Assembly (NCBI GenBank): GCA_023390155.1 | Contig: JAEWDJ010000189.1 | Location: 1-6,554 of the forward strand | Direction: 5' to 3' | DNA length: 6,554 nucleotides | Source of the DNA: Actinomycetes bacterium | Lineage (GTDB): Bacteria; Actinomycetota; Actinomycetes; Actinomycetales; Microbacteriaceae | In this document: in pieces, positions 4,577 through 6,554 of the stretch | Position numbering within the stretch: position 1 is the stretch's first letter | How the letters are laid out: every line of letters starts with the position of its first letter | Made by a program: the position numbers and the translations under genes | The notes under the pieces: model-generated | The model's database searches: none | What the model saw: only the letters and a program-made list of their open reading frames with translations | Told to the model about the DNA's origin: nothing

Positions 4577-5938
4577 TCAGAAGGCCGCGTCGAGCTCGCG
4601 CTCGCGGGGCGTGGCGCCGGCCGTGAAGGCCAGGCGGAGTGCCTCGCGGATGGAGGCGCTGCGGTCGTCGATGCGGGTGGCGAAGCCGAGGCGGGTCGCC
4701 TCCGCGGCGCGCTGCTTGCCGTTGGAGACCGGGCGGATCTCGCCGGCGAGGCTGATCTCGCCGAAGGCGGCGAGGGTGTGCGGGATGGCGCGGTCGCTGG
4801 CGGCCGAGGCGACGGCGAGGGCGATCGCCAGGTCGGCTCCCGGCTCGGTGAGGCGCACCCCGCCCACTGTGGAGACGTAGACGTCCTTGTCGCCGAGCTT
4901 GATGCCCGCACGGCGTTCGAGCACCGCGAGCAGCATCGCGACACGCGAGCCGTCGACGCCGTTCGTGACCCGGCGGGGGTTGGGGGCGGCGGTGCCCACG
5001 ACGAGCGCCTGCACCTCCACCGGGAGGGGGCGGCGACCCTCCATCGCCACGGTCACGCAGGTGCCGGAGACGGGTGTCGAGGTGCGGCTGAGGAAGAGGC
5101 CGCTCGGGTCGGGCACCTCGGCGATGCCGTCGCCGGTCATCTCGAAGCAGCCGACCTCGTCGGTCGGGCCGAAGCGGTTCTTCAAGGCGCGCACGAACCG
5201 CAGCGCCGTCTGCCGGTCGCCCTCGAACTGGCACACGACGTCGACCAGGTGCTCCAGCAGGCGGGGGCCGGCGATCGAGCCGTCCTTCGTGACGTGCCCG
5301 ACGATCAGGATGGGGAGGTCGCGCTCCTTGGCCACGCGGATGAGGGTGCTCGCCACCTCCCGAACCTGGCTGGGGCCGCCCGCGATGCCCTCGGTGCTGC
5401 CGCTCGAGACGGTCTGCACCGAGTCCACGATCACCAGGGAGGGCCGGACCGCGTCGATCTGACCCACGATGGTGGCGAGGTCGGTCTCGGACGCGAGGAA
5501 CAGCTCGTCGTGGACAGCGCCCGTGCGCTCCGCCCGCATCCGCACCTGGCCAACGGACTCCTCGGCGCTCACGTACAGCACCCGCGCACTCTGCGCCGCG
5601 GCGCGCGACGCGACCTCGAGCAGGAGGGTCGACTTGCCGACGCCGGGCTCGCCGCTGAGGAGGATGGCCGCGCCGGGGACGATCCCGCCGCCGAGCACGC
5701 GGTCGAACTCGCCGATCCCACTCGGCCGCCGCCCCACCGTCTCGGTCCGGATGTCGGTGATCGCCCGGGCCGCCCGCCCCGCCCCGATCGTCACCGGAGC
5801 GAGGGCACGCAGCACGCCCGTCGGCGCGGCGGATTCCTCCACCGTGCCCCAGGCCTGGCACTCGCCGCAGCGGCCGACCCACTTGGCCGCCGTCCAGCCG
5901 CACTCCGTGCAGCGGTAGTTGACGTGTGCCTTCGCCAC
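4577..5938 (-). CDS. radA: DNA repair protein RadA (branch-migration ATPase)
   Basis: RecA-like hexameric ATPase that promotes branch migration of recombination intermediates and aids DNA repair and transformation. The 453-residue length is normal. In order: a C4 zinc finger with C10, C13, C24 and C27 (RCTECGWT...GRCGEC); Walker A GEPGVGKST (96-104); Walker B LVIVDSVQT (168-176); the RadA-specific KNRFG motif (253-257), known to be needed for its DNA-translocating activity; and a C-terminal Lon-protease-like domain (about 300-450) with GGVRLTEPGADLAIALA. All are intact. The start is GTG 5938, placed by a strong AGGAGG Shine-Dalgarno 4 nt upstream and by the zinc finger beginning at residue 10; the longer upstream reading frame is not needed. 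It is convergent with the XRE regulator gene and divergent from the hydrolase gene, with no operon partner in the window. Confidence 0.96.
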   Translation of the reverse strand: MAKAHVNYRCTECGWTAAKWVGRCGECQAWGTVEESAAPTGVLRALAPVTIGAGRAARAITDIRTETVGRRPSGIGEFDRVLGGGIVPGAAILLSGEPGVGKSTLLLEVASRAAAQSARVLYVSAEESVGQVRMRAERTGAVHDELFLASETDLATIVGQIDAVRPSLVIVDSVQTVSSGSTEGIAGGPSQVREVASTLIRVAKERDLPILIVGHVTKDGSIAGPRLLEHLVDVVCQFEGDRQTALRFVRALKNRFGPTDEVGCFEMTGDGIAEVPDPSGLFLSRTSTPVSGTCVTVAMEGRRPLPVEVQALVVGTAAPNPRRVTNGVDGSRVAMLLAVLERRAGIKLGDKDVYVSTVGGVRLTEPGADLAIALAVASAASDRAIPHTLAAFGEISLAGEIRPVSNGKQRAAEATRLGFATRIDDRSASIREALRLAFTAGATPRERELDAAF

Positions 5939-5940
5939 AG

Positions 5941-5949
5941 CACCTCCTC
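5941..5949 (-). promoter_or_regulatory. Ribosome binding site of radA
   Basis: On the minus strand the bases read GAGGAGGTG. This contains AGGAGGTG, a full match to the 16S rRNA 3' end, and it settles the GTG at 5938 as the start. It is the only strong Shine-Dalgarno in the window, in contrast to the apparently leaderless plus-strand genes. Confidence 0.8.
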
Positions 5950-5960
5950 GATCGGGAACA

Positions 5961-5966
5961 ACACTA
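5961..5966 (-). promoter_or_regulatory. Candidate -10 box of radA
   Basis: The minus strand reads TAGTGT (TANNNT). Initiation would fall near 5954 and leave a short leader containing the Shine-Dalgarno. No good -35 was found at 16-18 bp, so the call rests on the hexamer alone. Confidence 0.3.
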
Positions 5967-6063
5967 CGGACCGCCACCGTCATTGCCCGAAGGATCGCGG
6001 TATCGGTGGAGAAGCCGATCGGCGAGCGCGCTGTGGAGGGTTCTCTGCACCACCGCGCCGGGC

Positions 6064-6069
6064 CAGAAT
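6064..6069 (+). promoter_or_regulatory. Candidate -10 box of the hydrolase gene
   Basis: CAGAAT differs from TANNNT at the first base and ends 7 nt before ATG 6077. A weak TTCTCT lies 17 bp upstream. The spacing again fits a leaderless transcript, and no Shine-Dalgarno is visible. Confidence 0.3.
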
Positions 6070-6076
6070 GAGCCGC

Positions 6077-6554
6077 ATGGCCAACCTGACCCACACCCTC
6101 CGCTCCGGCCGCCGGGTCGGCGTCACCACGCTCGGCGACGCCGACGCCGAGCGCATCGTCGTCTTCTGTCACGCGGCTCCGGGGTCGTCCGTGTTCGATC
6201 CCGACCCCGACGCGTCCGCGACCCGCGACGTCCACATCGTCGCGCTCGACCGTCCCGGCTACGGTTCGAGCGATCCGTGGCCGCACGGCGAATGGCCGAG
6301 CATCACCCGCGCCGCCGACGACATCGCCGAGTACCTGCGGTCGGTCATCCTGGCGGAGCGCAGCGCCGGCATCGAGCGCGACCGCTCGATCGGCATCGCG
6401 GGCTGGTCGGCCGGCGGACGTGTGGCGCTCGCGTTCGCCGCGCGCCACCCCGAGCTCGCGGACCGCGTCGCCGTGGTGGCCACTCCGGCTCCGAACGACG
6501 CCGTGCCGTGGATCCCGCCCGAGCTGCAGGCCGAGTCCGACCGTCTGGGCACCC
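6077..6554 (+). CDS. Alpha/beta hydrolase (3' truncated)
   Basis: The first 159 codons of a gene that continues beyond the window. It has the early motifs of the alpha/beta-hydrolase fold: an oxyanion-hole region VVFCHAAPGSS (28-38, in place of the usual HG.PGS), a DRPGYGSSDP turn (58-67) and a nucleophile elbow GWSAGG (109-114) with the presumed catalytic serine at 111. The rest of the triad (Asp/Glu and His) lies in the missing part. The protein has no signal peptide and is probably cytoplasmic. The substrate cannot be told from this part; esterases, lipases, haloperoxidase-like and epoxide-hydrolase-like enzymes share these motifs. ATG 6077 was chosen because a -10-like box lies 7 nt upstream; an in-frame ATG at 6068 would add three residues. 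It is divergent from radA with a 138-bp gap. Confidence 0.85.
   Translation, partial: MANLTHTLRSGRRVGVTTLGDADAERIVVFCHAAPGSSVFDPDPDASATRDVHIVALDRPGYGSSDPWPHGEWPSITRAADDIAEYLRSVILAERSAGIERDRSIGIAGWSAGGRVALAFAARHPELADRVAVVATPAPNDAVPWIPPELQAESDRLGT

Noticed and set aside
4384..4626. Small plus-strand frame through the 50-bp repeats
   Set aside because: The repeated DNA is read in different frames in the two copies because of a one-base insertion, so the peptide is not conserved; it also runs into the 3' end of radA on the opposite strand.
3970..4944. Upstream extension of the map frame to a 582-residue protein
   Set aside because: The extension is antisense to the XRE regulator and radA and crosses the operator array; aminopeptidase homology begins at the ATG at 3969.
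6002..6019. Inverted repeat ATCGG/CCGAT in the radA-hydrolase gap
   Set aside because: Only five pairs with an 8-nt loop, well within chance for this composition.
5939..6448. Upstream extension of the radA frame to 623 residues
   Set aside because: The zinc finger starts at residue 10 from GTG 5938, which has a strong Shine-Dalgarno; the extension is antisense to the hydrolase gene.

Overview
The window is GC-rich, densely packed chromosomal DNA from an actinobacterium. The gene set (ClpC, a short stand-alone GNAT-type ArgA like Mycobacterium tuberculosis Rv2747, RadA), the strong G/C bias at third codon positions and several apparently leaderless genes with a TANNNT -10 box just before the start codon all point to Actinomycetota. 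A member of the Microbacteriaceae (Leifsonia-like) is my best guess, but this is inferred from gene order and protein style, not proven. I see no IS element, phage gene, CRISPR array, tRNA or rRNA.

Layout. Bases 2-1825 (+) are the 3' two-thirds of clpC, whose 5' end lies outside the window. Two hairpins (1835-1855 and 1881-1921) close that unit. argA (1945-2460, +) follows, then a membrane-anchored secreted-domain protein of unknown function (2506-3141, +). A compact hairpin region (3152-3195) separates this from a convergent type I methionine aminopeptidase gene (3196-3969, -). The aminopeptidase gene is divergent from a small XRE-family regulator (4051-4344, +). The 81-bp gap between them is unusually AT-rich and carries three CCGGTA-centred direct repeats at an exact 14-bp period. 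Bases 4345-4576 hold no gene, but contain a ~50-bp direct repeat present twice and several small hairpins. radA (4577-5938, -) is convergent with the regulator and divergent from an alpha/beta hydrolase gene that starts at 6077 (+) and runs off the right end.

How the genes fit together. ClpC (protein unfolding for ClpP), methionine aminopeptidase (N-terminal processing) and RadA (recombination branch migration) are core functions. ArgA feeds arginine synthesis. The part that looks most like a dedicated regulatory system is the divergent XRE regulator/methionine aminopeptidase pair with its phased operator-like array. The aminopeptidase is probably a second, regulated paralogue, because the housekeeping copy in actinobacteria is normally found in the ribosomal-protein/adk/infA region. 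That pairing, the 50-bp intergenic repeats and the constant 6-nt spacing between -10 box and start codon are the observations most worth following up.
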